NCBI GenBank assembly: GCA_039602395.1
Contig: JBCNJP010000003.1
Location: forward strand, 28,064,140-28,128,139
Length of the DNA stretch: 64,000 nucleotides
Direction of reading: 5' to 3'
Source of the DNA: Deinandra increscens subsp. villosa
Lineage: Eukaryota > Streptophyta > Magnoliopsida > Asterales > Asteraceae
Notes under the pieces: model-generated
Told to the model about the DNA's origin: nothing
Databases searched by the model: none
Seen by the model: the letters and a program-made list of their open reading frames with translations, nothing else
Program-made: the position numbers and the translations under genes
Part shown: positions 10,711 to 22,889 of the stretch, in pieces
Layout of the letters: each line of letters begins with the position of its first letter
Numbering within the stretch: the first letter of the stretch is position 1

Positions 10711-12468
10711 TGTGTGTGGTTTTGGACATGAAATAATAGCGGGTTTTGGGCTAAAAACATCAAAATAAACTTGACTATATTAAATTATATTTATTTCTGA
10801 TGATTATTGTGAGTTTTCAGGTTTAAACGATGTGGGCACAGGAAAACGAGGCGAAAAACAGAGAAAATAGTGAGGCTGAGAAAACTCATGACTTGAAAGT
10901 CCTGAGACCCCTTTTCATGACTTTCCAGGCCATGTGATCAGGAGTTAGGGTGTCACCAGTGATCGGAAGCCATGAGACAAGCTCCTAGGACTTGAAGACT
11001 TGATTTGGCCAGCGCACCACTTTCCCAAGCCTTGAAAGGCCCTTTCAAGGCCTCCAAGCCAAGTGCCGACACAGTCCCAAGCCCTACGGCCCGGTCATAG
11101 TGATCAGAGCTGATTTGCCGATGGCGCACCACTTCCCTATCCCGTGAAACCACCTCCCAAGGCTTGCAAGTGGTGCGCCAGACCAGAATTTTAGGAAACC
11201 CTAGATTTCGTGGAATTATAAATAGAGGTCCTCCCCAACCACCAAAATTCGTCTAAGGGAACAGAGAACAAGCCTAGAGTGAAGCCTTTCGAAGCATTCC
11301 AAGACTTGGAGCATTCGACGAGTCGAGAATCTTCGATTTTCATCATTTTGAGCTACAATTCGGTATTTTGTTTGAGTTTGATTATGCATTTCAATTTGAA
11401 CTTTTCTTATTTCTTTATGAATATGAACATGTTTGGCCAAACTCATAAGATCGTTTAGGCTAAGACGATTCCAACTATGGTTTGATCATTTATTGTATCG
11501 GTTTTTCGTTTATGATTATGTTTTCAAAGTAAACGTTGTGGTCTTATTGTTTGGTTGATGTAATTGAATTCCCTATTGAATCTGGTCCATTTCTTAACCT
11601 TGTGGAAACCTATCTTTAGTAAGCAAGCCATCTTGAGTTAGGAATCTATCGTATAACCGAATCACAGAATCTGCAGTGTACGCACGAACTAGAAATAGTC
11701 GTGATCATTAGGAAAACCTAGTATCCAATTAGGAGTCCAACCCGTAGGGATGAGTGAGAAATCACCTACCCTTGATATTGTCTAGTAACCGATTACTCAC
11801 CGATAGGTCGGGTCTACCGATGCTCAGTCGTATCCACGGCCTTCTAGGACAACCATGCAATAGGAACACAACCGCTTCACAACCCAAGAACCGTTAGGGC
11901 CATACCTACCCTAACCCTTCGACCACTTGTGAGTTGAGTCACCGATAGCTCGGGACTTAGCCTAGGGCACTTTGAAACACAACCAACTTATCAGTCCTTA
12001 ACCATGGAACAGTAGTAACCGTATAGGGCGTGTCTATAACCCTAAATGTGAACCTATCCATAGGAGTTAGGTAGCCTTGTCTTAGGACCCCTAATTCACC
12101 ATAACCATAAGGCATAAACGTAACCTGTGCGTCTATCAAACCTAGGTGGAGGAGTCAATGCCTAAGCGATCCTCTCTTAATACTGAATTTTCTCCACTAC
12201 TTTCAATTGCATTGTTTTAGTAATCTTTATTGCAATTAATTTTCAAAATTACAAAAACAAAACCTGGCAACAATTATTAATTGAGACTGTTTTAACAATT
12301 CCGTGTTCCTGAGGTTCGACAACCCGATGTTTACCAATATTGTGCTACGCACGACAGGTATACTTGCCTTAGTGTGTTGGTCTAGTCCCCTGGTGAATAA
12401 GTAGTTCTATAAATTTAAAATTTGATAGTGTAGAACCCTACTTTTCATATACACTAAGCAACACATCA
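10711..12468 (+). repeat. 5' LTR of Athila-like element H
   Basis: About 1.76 kb, from TGTGTGTGGTTTTGG to ACACATCA, directly before the primer region. A TATA box (TTATAAATAG) is at about 11215-11224. The left border is judged from the point where copy B homology stops; the flanking TCTGA (10706-10710) is a possible target duplication that cannot be tested because the right end is lost. Short antisense ORFs inside have no support. Confidence 0.6.
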
Positions 12469-12474
12469 TGTTTT

Positions 12475-12491
12475 TGGCGCCATTGCCGGGG
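12475..12491 (+). other. Athila-type primer-binding site
   Basis: TGGCGCCATTGCCGGGG, characteristic of the Athila lineage, lies just after the LTR. Confidence 0.7.
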
Positions 12492-12706
12492 ACGCGATAA
12501 AGTTTTAAATAGTCAAAATTTGTAGTTTAGCCAAAATTTCTAATCCTGCAACGCCCTGGTGTACGCGACGAAGTTCTCAATCTGAGCTACTTATACCTTT
12601 CCACGAACCTGAACGAGAGTTTTGACGCAGACGTCGGCAATAGAGGCAAACAATAGGCGACGCAAATCCGCTACGAAGAACACTTTCCTCCTACACGAAG
12701 CCGAGC

Positions 12707-13449
12707 TTGGCGGGAGCAAGCCCGAGCATCGCGGTAACCGCTGGGAATGAGTCGTACACCATCCCACCTCAGGTCATCACTATGATCAAAAACTCAATCC
12801 AATTCAATGGATTGACATATGAAGACCCCAACGCGCATATCAGGGCCTTCATTGAGGTGTGCGACACATTCAAGCTCCCAGGCCTGAGTGGTGATGCAGC
12901 TAAGCTACGCCTGTTCCCATTCTCTCTCCGATCAAAAGCCAAGGCGTGGCTCGATGGACAACCTGCTGGTTCGATCCCCACCTGGAATGACCTAGCAGAG
13001 AAGTTCCTCTACCGATTCTTACCTCCTGGCAAAACAGTGCAGCTACGACTGAAGATATACGCGTATTAGCAGGACCACGGAGAATCGTTCTTTGAAACAT
13101 GGGAGCGTTTCAAGGAGCTACTAAGAAAATGTCCTAACCATGGGTTGGAGCAATATCAGCAGATCCAAACATTCTACAATGGGCTCAGCCCACAAACCCG
13201 TCAGTTAGTGGACATTACTGCTGGAGGAGCACTCGGCGAGAAGACTGCTGAAGAAGCCGAGCAACTACTAGAAGAAATGGCTCTGAACGACTACCAGTAC
13301 CCCTTAATTAGAAGCAACATTCCACTCAAAGCAGGGGTGCATCAGGTGAGTCAAGATACAATGGTGGCCGCCCAGCTCGAGGCGTTATCAAAGAAGTTCG
13401 ACACTCTTTGCCAAGTGGTCTTGCCACAGACGACAGGGCCACAGGATTG
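12707..13449 (+). pseudogene. gag: Athila gag, N-terminal part
   Basis: This is the nucleocapsid precursor of a gypsy element. The capsid signature is clear: IQFNGLTYEDPNAHIRAF, then LRLFPFSLRSKAKAWLDG and WNDLAEKFLYRFLPP, then FFETWERFKELLRKCP and FYNGLSPQTRQLVD. A single in-frame TAG at 13067-13069 interrupts an otherwise continuous frame that runs to the insertion point of J. After J the same frame continues at 17232 with the zinc knuckle. Confidence 0.85.
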
Positions 13450-14105
13450 TGTCAGGACCGATTTCACATCAAGAATCTCGACATTGAGCAAGAACAAAGA
13501 TTAGATGAGGAGACGGGATGATGAGAATCAAAGATAATCTATAACAAAAATGATAAAATCAAACGATTCATTGATTATTTTCGAATGATTACAACGAACC
13601 GAATCATTACAAACTCGTCATAGGAAATCCATGGTCACATTGGGTTGAGCTCAAACCCAATGTGTGACTCTCTCTCTCTAGAATGGTGCTCACTCACTCT
13701 AAGAATCATCACTTATTCATTCCTTATTCTCTCATTATTCTCTCATATTCTCAAATGAGCACACTCACCCTATATATAGAGAGCCCATGTGCTCACTAGC
13801 CCACTAACTAGTAAAACACAAATAAAATGAGCTTATTACAAATAAACAACTAAGATAAATTATTAATTAAATCAAAGTTGATTTAATTAATATGAAGCTT
13901 GACTTGCTCGAACCGATCTTCCGTTGACTTTTACGTTGACCGTTGACTCGAACAGTTGACTTTTCAAGAAAACGTCTTCGGTCCAAACTTGCAAGCCTCG
14001 AGCATCACAACCCGCGTCTCTGAATCAAATCACAATGGATTCTTCAACCGAATTATTCGAGAATAGATTTGATGGCGTCAGTCACACTTATTAAAAGTTC
14101 CAACA
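13450..14105 (-). repeat. 3' LTR of element J
   Basis: On the minus strand it reads TGTTGGAAC to CCTGACA. It holds a TATA box (CTATATATAG, about 13770-13780) and a run of four TTGAC cores within about 45 bp (13921-13965). Confidence 0.9.
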
Positions 14106-16561
14106 ATTCCCCCTTGACTGGCGCTGTCAAATCTGTCATACTGGTGAAGAACCGCTCTGTCGTGCATCTTCAAAGAACAACTGATAAACCGGAATCTTTC
14201 TGTTGTAAAGATTCCCCCTTTGAATAAGCTTCTTCTGTTCTTGTTGCTCCAGTTGAGATCCAAGTGCTGCAGTTCACTCGGTTCACACGGTCGGGTACAA
14301 TACTAAGAATGTTGAACATCGGAGAAAAAATCACAACAAATCGAATCAGATAAACCAATCAATCACTGAAAATGCTCCAACTTCTGATAATCGACCCGAT
14401 AATCCAGTTCTATTATTGTTCCCCCTTTTCTCTAGATCCCTCTGAAAACATCCGATGCGGAAGCGGAAAATCAGATGCAGAGAGTGGAACCATTCCGCTC
14501 AGTTCCGAAGAGAAAACGGTACTAAAATCCTGAAATCGGACAATCTTGCGAAAACCGGAAGCCGGGTGCTGACAGTTGTGAATGATCCATAAATACTGAA
14601 CTTGTTCCGCGTGACTGGGTTGGATGCGAAAATAATGTCAAATCGGTGAAAAACTGAGATCCCGAGCATAAACGCAAAATTTATTCATAACTGGAGTCTT
14701 CATAATTTTGGCGAATAAAATCGAGCTCGGAAAAATATTCTGTGAAGAATTCTAAGTCAAACGGTGCAATTTGGAATGAATCTGAGAAGACCGTAAATTT
14801 TATTCAAGTAACGGCCTTCCGTTAGAGATTTAACGGAATATTCCAATATTTAACTGAGATTCCAGCTAATTCGGTTAGATGACATCAGCGATGCATCAGC
14901 TAAACAACTTGGAGTGAGACATAACGAAACAGTCACTAACTTAACCGAGAAGCGAAACCAGTCCGTCAGTGGTCGTTAGCTAACGTGGTTTTGACGTCAA
15001 CAAAAACTAGAAACCCGGTCAAAATATGACGGAATAAATCCAAAACTAATAAAAAATTTCAAATTTTCGTTGCGGCGTTATCATATTAGTATAGTAAAAA
15101 AGACTTATAGAAAAATACCGCATTTAACGAAAATGGTTAAAAAATTAATTTAGTGGAATTAATTCTCATATGAAAACCCTGATCCATGTCCATATTAATC
15201 CACCAATTAGAGAAGTGATTCCCAATTAAATCAGCGGCTAGAAATGAAGGGATCCTAGGGCTGAAATGCGTGATCCGGGTGGAGTGGGGACGGACCAATC
15301 AGAGGCTGGCAGCGAAAATTCCTTCAACAAATTCGCAATTCACAGTTGGTCCCACGCCTTTATTCCTTTGACCAATCACTGATCGACAGCATTGTTGCCT
15401 TTAACGGATCTTTTGGATTAGTGGGACCACGCGCTAACTTCTCTAGCCAATCAAACGGCGACAGCAGAAAAGAAGGAGGCGACAAAAGCAGCATCAAACG
15501 GTTCTTTCCTTTTGGCTGGGACCCACACGTTTTATTTTCTACCAATCACTGGTCGACAGCCATTCCTTTGACCCATAATTCCGAAAACAGAGAGAGAAAG
15601 AACATTCCCTTCTAACCAATCGCATCAGGCCACTTCACCGTCTTCTACCTCTAACCTGCGAAACCCTATTGCTGTTGGAAAAATCATCGGAACTACGGAA
15701 CCCTTGCCGGAAAAGCGTGAAAGTGCCATATCTCCCATAATTCTCGACGGAAATCGACTTATTTTATATCCCTGAACTCGTACTTCCATCCTCTATAACC
15801 CAAGACGATCAAAATTCACTGAAACTTATTTGAATAAAAACCCAGAAGTTGAGATCAGTGGAGATCGCCAAGGTGACCGAGGTCGCCAAAGCCACACGAG
15901 GTCGCCAAGCATTATTCGAGATCGCCAAGCCCAGATCGCCATGAACAAACTTGAAATCGCCAAGATCTGACTCGAGATCGCCAAGGACTGACTTGAAATC
16001 GCCAAGTACATATTCAAGAGCACCTGAGATCGCCAAGTACACCTTCAAGAGCTGCGAAATCGCCAAGGCAATCTTCAAGGAGAAATGAAGAACACCAAGA
16101 ACACCGTGAAACACACACTACTGTGTGTTTCTCTAGATCTGCCCAAACCGTTGCGTTTCAGACAAAACCGATGCTCCCAATGGATCCGGAACGCATTTTC
16201 CATCAAGATTCATACTTTATTTCATCCAAAAACACTGATTATTACTCCAAAAACTCAGAATCAAACTCGAAATCTTCAAGAACACCAAAAAAAACGTGAA
16301 AAAACTAACAGCTTCGTTTTTCAGCCTCAGATCTCACATATCTTCACTGATTTGAACAAATGGAGCATGAAATCACATCTAAATGAACCCAATAACAAAA
16401 ATCTATCATCAGATTCATCCAGAAATCATCCAAACAGCTCCAAAAATAAGAAAAAGTAGAAAAAGTCTCCAAAGTGGGTTTTCCAATCAGCACCTAATTC
16501 AAGCTCAAAATCAAGATTCGAGTGACCAGATTCGTCGTGAGACGGGATCTGATCGGTACCC
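14106..16561 (-). other. Non-coding interior of element J
   Basis: There are no supported ORFs. From about 15285 to 15640 it contains loosely repeated segments of the form ACCAATCACTGGTCGACAGC. From 15853 to 16080 it holds the GATCGCCAAG cluster annotated separately. The origin of the filler DNA is not clear; it may be captured or rearranged sequence. Confidence 0.55.
15853..16080. repeat. Iterated GAGATCGCCAAG motif in the leader of J
   Basis: About ten copies of (G/A)A(A/G)ATCGCCAAG, all in one orientation, are separated by variable 8-22 bp spacers. In element orientation (minus) they lie roughly 500-700 bases downstream of the primer site, the leader position in which copies A, B and C carry their own motif clusters. 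Confidence 0.75.
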
Positions 16562-16573
16562 GCTCTGATACCA
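16562..16573 (-). other. Primer-binding site of element J
   Basis: It reads GCTCTGATACCA on the plus strand, the reverse complement of TGGTATCAGAGC, two bases inside the right LTR. Confidence 0.85.
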
Positions 16574-16575
16574 TT

Positions 16576-17231
16576 TGTCAGGACCGATTTCACATCAAGA
16601 ATCTCGACATTGAGCAAGAACAAAGATTAGATGAGGAGACGGGATGATGAGAATCAAAGATAATCTATAACAAAAATGATAAAATCAAACGATTCATTGA
16701 TTATTTTCGAATGATTACAACAAACCGAATCATTACAAACTCGTCATAGGAAATCCATGGTCACATTGGGTTGAGCTCAAACCCAATGTGTGACTCTCTC
16801 TCTCTAGAATGGTGCTCACTCACTCTAAGAATCATCACTTATTCATTCCTTATTCTCTCATTATTCTCTCATATTCTCAAATGAGCACACTCACCCTATA
16901 TATAGAGAGCCCATGTGCTCACTAGCCCACTAACTAGTAAAACACAAATAAAATGAGCTTATTACAAATAAACAACTAAAATAAATTATTAATTAAATCA
17001 AAGTTGATTTAATTAATATGAAACTTGACTTGCTCGAACCGATCTTCCGTTGACTTTTACGTTGACCGTTGACTCGAACAGTTGACTTTTCAAGAAAACG
17101 TCTTCGGTCCAAACTTGCAAGCCTCGAGCATCACAACTCGTGTCTCTGAATCAAATCACAATGGATTCTTCAACCGAATTATTCGAGAATAGATTTGATG
17201 GCGTCAGTCACACTTATTAAAAGTTCCAACA
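16576..17231 (-). repeat. 5' LTR of element J
   Basis: It is the same length as the left LTR (656 bp) with about five transition differences. The GATTG target duplication follows immediately. Confidence 0.9.
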
Positions 17232-19137
17232 GATTGCGAGATATGCGGAGAAACGCATAGTACTGCCAGTTGCCCTCACAACACAGAGACGGTCGATTTT
17301 GTGGGACAAGGACAAAGAGTTCCAGTTTATAGAAATCGCTACAACTCCTCCTGGAAGAATCACGCAGGGTTCAGCTACAAGAACCAGGCAGGAAGCTCAA
17401 ACCCACCGGGGTTTGCACCTAAGAACCAGCAGCCCCAAGGACAGGAATGAGAACCCACGATGTGAGAGATGATGACATAAATGTACTCCTACACAAATAA
17501 AAGGGATCAAGAAATCAACTCTCAGTTCCAGAAGCACGACCAAGAGATGGTAAAGATCAACCAGTAGCTGCAGAATCAACTGGCATCCCAGAATGCACTA
17601 GAGCGTCAAGTGGGTCAAATCACGCAATCACTCTCAGGGAGACCACAAGGAGGACTGCCATCAAACACTGAAGGAAACCCTAAGGGGTTCGCAAATGCAG
17701 TCATAACGCGCAGTGGGAAGACGACTCAAGAAACACCAGTGAATCAAGACATGCCTACAGAGGACCCAAAGGAAGCCACTGATGCTACTCTTGAACCTGA
17801 AGAGCCATAAGCCACAGCAGCAAAGCCGAAGCAAAGGGAGTACAAGCCTAGGATACCAAATCATGAGAGGCTTGAGAAGGAAAAGATGGAAGAGCAGCAT
17901 GGTAAATTCCTTTCGTTATTCAAGCAACTCCCCATCAACCTTCCTTTCATGGAAGCTCTGGCATTAATGCCCAAATATGCCAAGTTCCTAAAAGATCTTC
18001 TTAGCAATAAGAAGAAACTTGAAGAGCTATCCACAGTAACTCTCGATGAACAGTGCTCCACAGTTCTCCAACAGAAGTTACCTGCAAAGATGCGAGATCC
18101 AGGGAGTTTCATGATTCCTTTCTTAATAAGTAACACATTGGTTTGTAACTCCCTGGCCGATCTAGGGGCCAATATTAATCTGATGCCGTATTCAGTCTAC
18201 AAGAGACTGGACCTGGGGGAACCCACGCCTACTCGCATGACACTTCAGCTCGCTGATCGATCAGTGAAGTACCCTAGGGGCATAGTGGAGAACATGTTGG
18301 TGAAAGTCGGCAATTTCGTCTTCCCAGTCGACTTTGTCATCCTAGACATGGACGAGGATGAGCACATTCCGCTGATATTAGGAAGGCCATTTTTGGCTAC
18401 ATCTCGTGCTATCATCGACGTTTATGATGGGAAGCTCACACTAAGAATGAGCAATCAGGCTATCACTCTCAACATCCAAGATTCTATGAAACGCACAACC
18501 GTCAGGATGATACCTGCTATTTTCTCGATTCCATCATGACCACCGTTGGAAGCATGCTATACAATATTTGCGGCAAGAATCAAGAAGACTCCCAGACCCT
18601 TAACAACGTTTATCAAGAAGTGGAGATGGTAGCAGCCGTCAGCTTCAATGAGGAAGCAGGATCAGAACAAGAGCACAAGGAAACGATCGTAGAAGAAGCC
18701 CCCCTCGAGATGAAACCACTCCCATCGCATTTAGAGTATGCCTTTCTAGACGAACAAGGCAATCGACCTGTGATTATAGCCTCCCATCTCAAGGACGATC
18801 AAAAGCAAAATCTTCTGGAGGTTCTGAAGAAGCATCAGCAAGCCATTACTTGGAAGATATCAGACATCAAAGGGATTAATTCAACCTTTTGCACTCACAA
18901 ACTTCTGATGGAGGAAGATGTCAAACCTGTGGCACAGCATCAACGGAGATTGAACCCCAACATGCAGGAAGTCGTAAAGAAGGAGGTAATCAAGCTCATG
19001 GATGCAGGACTCATCTACCCGATCTCAGACTCAAAATGGGTAAGTACGGTGCAAGTCGTGCCCAAAAAGGGTGGCATGACGGTTGTCACAAATGAGAAAA
19101 ATGAGTTGGTTCCCACCCGCACAGTGACTGGGTGATG
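17232..19137 (+). pseudogene. pol: Athila gag tail, protease and start of reverse transcriptase
   Basis: It continues the gag frame with a short zinc knuckle (CEICGETHSTASC). A variable linker with several stops follows (17448-17815, including CAG-like positions now TAG). The ERLEKEKMEEQHGKFLSLFK region and LEELSTVTLDEQCS lead to the protease (SLADLGANINLMPYSVYKRL, about 18152-18210; HIPLILGRPFLAT, about 18363). A frameshift near 18515-18535 precedes the linker and N-terminal RT (QRRLNPNMQEVVKKEV, then WVSTVQVVPKKGG and NELVPTRTVTG), where the element is truncated before any catalytic aspartates. Confidence 0.8.
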
Positions 19138-19347
19138 AGTATGCATCCATATATCCTCATATAAATAAACCGCAACAGTGAGTGCGTGATTCAGATATGA
19201 ATTTTTGAGGAAATTGATCATCTCGGTGAAGGTATCAGCGTGTGTAGAGTTCACCGGAGCATCAAGAAACGCAACTAGGTTGTGTTCAAGTGGGAAAGGA
19301 TCATTCTTCACTGGTTCTTTCCCCTTTGCTTTGGACTTTGGTGCCAT
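19138..19347 (-). pseudogene. Post-pol ORF of element D, first 70 codons
   Basis: It starts MAPKSKAKGK and contains HNLVAFLDAPVN, EMINFLKNSYLNHALTV, matching the start of the post-pol ORF of element E (MAPKAKKGES, EVIDFLKASHIFYALTV at 49366 downward). It stops being similar at about 19140, where the element is cut. Function is unknown. The position after pol is where env-like genes sit in some Sireviruses, but I see no signal peptide or membrane segment in this piece. Confidence 0.65.
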
Positions 19348-20225
19348 TGTTGATTGACTATGAGAGAAATTTGGGAGTAGAAAGAAATGGTTCTGAAAAT
19401 TTCTAGGTTTTCGGATTTTGAACGATTTCTTGCTTTTGGGGTTATGAGGAATGTTGAAGTGGTTGTGGGTATTTGACTGGTGGGTTTAAAGGTGGGTGAC
19501 GGTTATCAGCGATGGAATAAAGTACGCTGAGTCACAGGAGAGAGAATGAAAAAGTGCAAGTGGGTCCGCAAAAAGTGTGCTTCAGGTGATTGTACAATAC
19601 AATCTCCTGTTGCGTGTCTTTTGAATTTAATTCAAACAGTTTTCTTGGACAATTAATTGAAACACTTTAAATGCATAATCCTCTTGAAAATGTGTGCCTC
19701 AACCGGTGAATTAAATGATTCATTTAAGACAAGAGATTTCCGGTTGAGATTCAAGCGGAGAGTTTTTCTCTCCATACAACAAAATTTCTTTCTGTTTGAA
19801 AGTTGAACCGGACAGATTTGCCGGTTGAAAATTTTTCCGGTTGAGATTGTCAACAGGAAATAAAATTTCCGTTTGAAAAATTTTCAAATTTAATCTGAAC
19901 TTTCAAATAAAGAAGTGTTGTTCCTTTTACCAGTTTCAGAAATTAGGATGGTGTGATCAAAAATTGAGTTTCCGGTTGAAGATGACTTTCCGGTTGAGAT
20001 TCAACCGGATGTGTTGAACTGGAAAGTTCAACCGGAAGACAGAAAAACACTTGATTTTGAAAATCACATGTATCAGTTATCATAGTTTAACAGTATGACC
20101 TGACTATGATTGAAAAGGTGTCTAACTGATACAGGAGCTTTTCTTTTTCTTTTTCTTTTTGTATCAAGAGACGGGCTCTTTGACACAAAATGGTTTCTTT
20201 TATTAAGTTTGTGAAAACAGTTTAA
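19348..20225 (-). repeat. Pol to post-pol spacer with TTCCGGTTGA motif cluster
   Basis: Between about 19690 and 20038 the 10-mer TTCCGGTTGA or its complement TCAACCGGAA (with close variants) occurs around nine times in both orientations. No ORF is supported in the spacer. The same motif is iterated in the LTR (27281-27432), gag (24318-24375) and the integrase-RT linker (22098-22172) of this element. Confidence 0.75.
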
Positions 20226-22889
20226 TCAGTCAAAGTTCATCATACCAATGGCACTAATGAGATAGAAGAATCTAGCTTCATCAAATGCTTTGGTAAACAA
20301 GTCAGCCAATTGTTGATTTGTTTGAACTTTAACCATTCTAATTAAGTGTTTCTCAGCACAATCTCTAATAAAATGGTACCTGATATCAATGTGTTTTGCT
20401 TTTGAGTGTTGAACAGGGTTGTTTGTGATTGAAATAGCACTGTTGTTGTCTGCAAGAATAGGAGTCTCCATGAACTTGATGCCATAATCCAACATTTGAT
20501 TCTGAATCCATAAGACTTGACTGCAGCAGCTTGATGCAGCAATATATTCAGCCTCAGCAGTAGAAGTAGATACGCAGGTTTGCTTCTTGCATTGCCAAGA
20601 CACAAGTCTTTCTCCCAAAAATTGACATCCTCCAGTAGTAGACTTCTTATCCAAGTTGCAGCCAGCATAATCACTATCGGTGTAAGCTTTGAAGGAGAAA
20701 TCTGAATTCTTTGGATACCACAACCCAAGCTTTGGTTGTCCTTTAAGATATCTAAAGATTCTCTTCACAGCTAACATGTGTGATTCCTTTGGTTAACACT
20801 GGTATCTAGCACATAAACAGACACTAAACATGATGTCAGGTCTGCTAGCTGTGAGATAGAGCAGTGATCCAATCATTGCCCTGTAGAGGTGAACATCCAC
20901 TGGTTTGCCACTTAAGTCACTGTTTAACTTGTGGGAAGTGGAGATGGGAGTTCTTGAGGTTGAAACAGACTGCATATCAAACCTTTTTAGCATATCTTGA
21001 ATATATTTTGACTGATTCAAGAAAATTCCATTGGCAGTTTGCTTCACTTGCAAGCCTAAGAAGAAATTCAGTTCACCCATTGAACTCATTTCAAACTTTG
21101 ATTGCATAAATCCCTCAAACTCTTTGCATAAGGCAGCACTGGATGAACCAAAGATGATGTCATCAACGTAGATTTGTACCATCAAAGTATCTTTGCCATC
21201 AGATTTCACAAACAGTGTTTTGTCAATAGCTCCTCTCTTGTATCCATTCGCTTGGAGATAGTTTGAGAGTGTCTCATACCATGTCCTAGGAGCTTGCTTG
21301 AGACTATATAAAGCTTTAATCAACTTGCACACCCTGTTGGGGTAATGAGGGTCTTCAAAGCCTGGAGGTTGCTTGACATACACATCCTGTTCCAAAAGAC
21401 CATACAGAAAAGCACATTTAACATCCATTTGAAATACCAGAAAGTTTTTGAATGCAGCATAGGCAAGAAATATTCTGATTGCTTCAAGCCTGGCCACAGG
21501 AGCAAAAACTTCATCATAATCAATGCCTTTTTCCTGTGTGTAGCCTTGAGCTACAAGTCTGGCCTTGTTTTTTATCACTATTCCCTTGTCATCCTTCTTG
21601 TTTCTGAATACCCATTTGGTTCCAATTGGTTCTACACCTTCAGGTAAGTCTACCAATTCCCAAACCTTCTGTTTATTGATCTGAAACAATTCCTCTTGCA
21701 TTGCCTCTACCCAGCTTTCATCTTCCAATGCATCATTGATCTTTATGGGTAATTCTTGAGACAGAAATGCAGCATGCAGGCAAATGTTTGCATCAATAGA
21801 CTTGCTTCTTGTCAGCACAGGAGCTGACAAGTCTCCTATAATGTTCTCCCTTGGATGATCCTTACTAACTCTTCTATCAGTAAACATTGGAAATTCATGG
21901 CTTCTCCCATTGTGAGGAATATTGAGTTGAGGTAATAACTCAATATTGTTGGTTTGTGATACAGGTTCTGAAATTTCAGTTGGTTCTTGAGAACTGGGGA
22001 CTGAATCTGAGATTAGATGCTCAAGACTATAATCATTTGAACCAGCATCAGTTGAATCATCAGGTTCATTGTTCTCAAAATTTTCTGAGAAATTGTTTTC
22101 CGGTTGAGTCTCAACCGGAGATTCTACTGCTACAGGATCCGTTTGAACTTCAATCGGAAGTTCAACCGGAAGGACTTCTGCATCAGCAAGAACAATTTCA
22201 GAGGTTTTCTTTGCATTGTAGGGTTTCACAGGCTTGGTGCTGATGGATGAAAAGAAGGTAGGTTGCATTTGCAGTCCCTTGGTGTTCATTTGCCAGATGT
22301 CATCAGTTGACCTCATGTGATTTTGCTTATTTTCCTGTTCCTGCACTGTTGAACTCAATGGCTTCTCAATGGTAAAATTGAAAGCAATGGTTAGTGCATC
22401 TATATCGAATAACCATTCTGGTTGAGATACAAAACTGTTAAGAGATTTCTCATTAAAAGTTACATTAATGGTTTCCTCAACAATTTTAGTACTTTTATTG
22501 TAAACTCTGAATGCTTTTGACACACCAGAATATCCAACAAAATAACCTTCATTTGCATTTTCAGCAAACTTCGGCAACAACCTATTAGTTATCAAAATAG
22601 TAATAGGACAGCCAAATGATTTTAAAAAGTAAATGTTGGGTTTTCTACCTCTCCAAAGCTCATAAGCAGTTTTGTTATTACCCTTCACAATCAAAGTCCT
22701 GTTTTGGACATGGCAGGCAGTGTTTACTGCTTCTGCCCAAAATATCACAGGTAACTTAGAATCTGCTAGCATTGCTCTAGTAGCCTCAATCAATGTCCTA
22801 TTTCTCCTTTCAGCAACACCATTTTGCTGTGGAGTTCTAGGAGCACTGAATTGTCTAAGGATTCCCTTTTCGTCACAAAATGAGTTCAA
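20226..22889 (-). pseudogene. pol: Pol of element D: integrase C-terminal half, reverse transcriptase, RNase H
   Basis: The order is: integrase end with catalytic Glu context (TPQQNGVAERRNRTLIEA), WAEAVNTACHVQNR and YFVGYSGVSKAFRVYN; then a linker; then RT from LVDLPEGVEPIGTKWVFRNK through RLVAQGYTQEKGIDYDEVFAPV, FLVFQMDVKCAFLYG and the catalytic box IYVDDIIFGSS (YVDD at about 21159-21170). RNase H (20777-20226) has YTDSDYAG, TAEAEYIAAS, ADNNSA and KHIDIRYHFIRD, with the expected D-E-D carboxylates. One frame break at about 20790 separates RT from RNase H; otherwise this is a nearly intact RT. Confidence 0.9.

Larger units (their letters stand above)
13450..17231 (-). mobile_element. Young non-autonomous LTR element J
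   Basis: Two 656-bp LTRs (13450-14105 and 16576-17231) differ at only about five positions, all transitions. They are flanked by a perfect 5-bp duplication GATTG (13445-13449 and 17232-17236). Orientation is minus: the tRNA-Met primer site is at 16562-16573 (reverse) and the purine tract (AAGGGGGAAT on the minus strand) at about 14106-14115. The 2.47 kb interior has no gag or pol similarity that I can recognise on either strand. Confidence 0.9.
10711..19137 (+). mobile_element. Athila-like Ty3/gypsy element H (3'-truncated)
   Basis: It consists of a 5' LTR, the hallmark Athila primer region (TTTTTGGCGCCATTGCCGGG at about 12471), a gag, a zinc knuckle, a protease with the Athila-type DLGA active site, and the start of reverse transcriptase. 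It ends abruptly at about 19137 within RT, against the truncated end of element D. Element J (13450-17231) is inserted in its gag. Base composition is clearly higher in GC than in the copia elements beside it. Confidence 0.8.

Noticed and set aside
10953..11446. Two antisense ORFs in the Athila LTR
   Set aside because: LTRs of this lineage are non-coding and these overlap the TATA region.
15809..16114. ORFs with repeated LGDF/LAIS peptides on the minus strand
   Set aside because: The repeats are the translation of the GATCGCCAAG array in several frames at once; there is no sign of coding selection.
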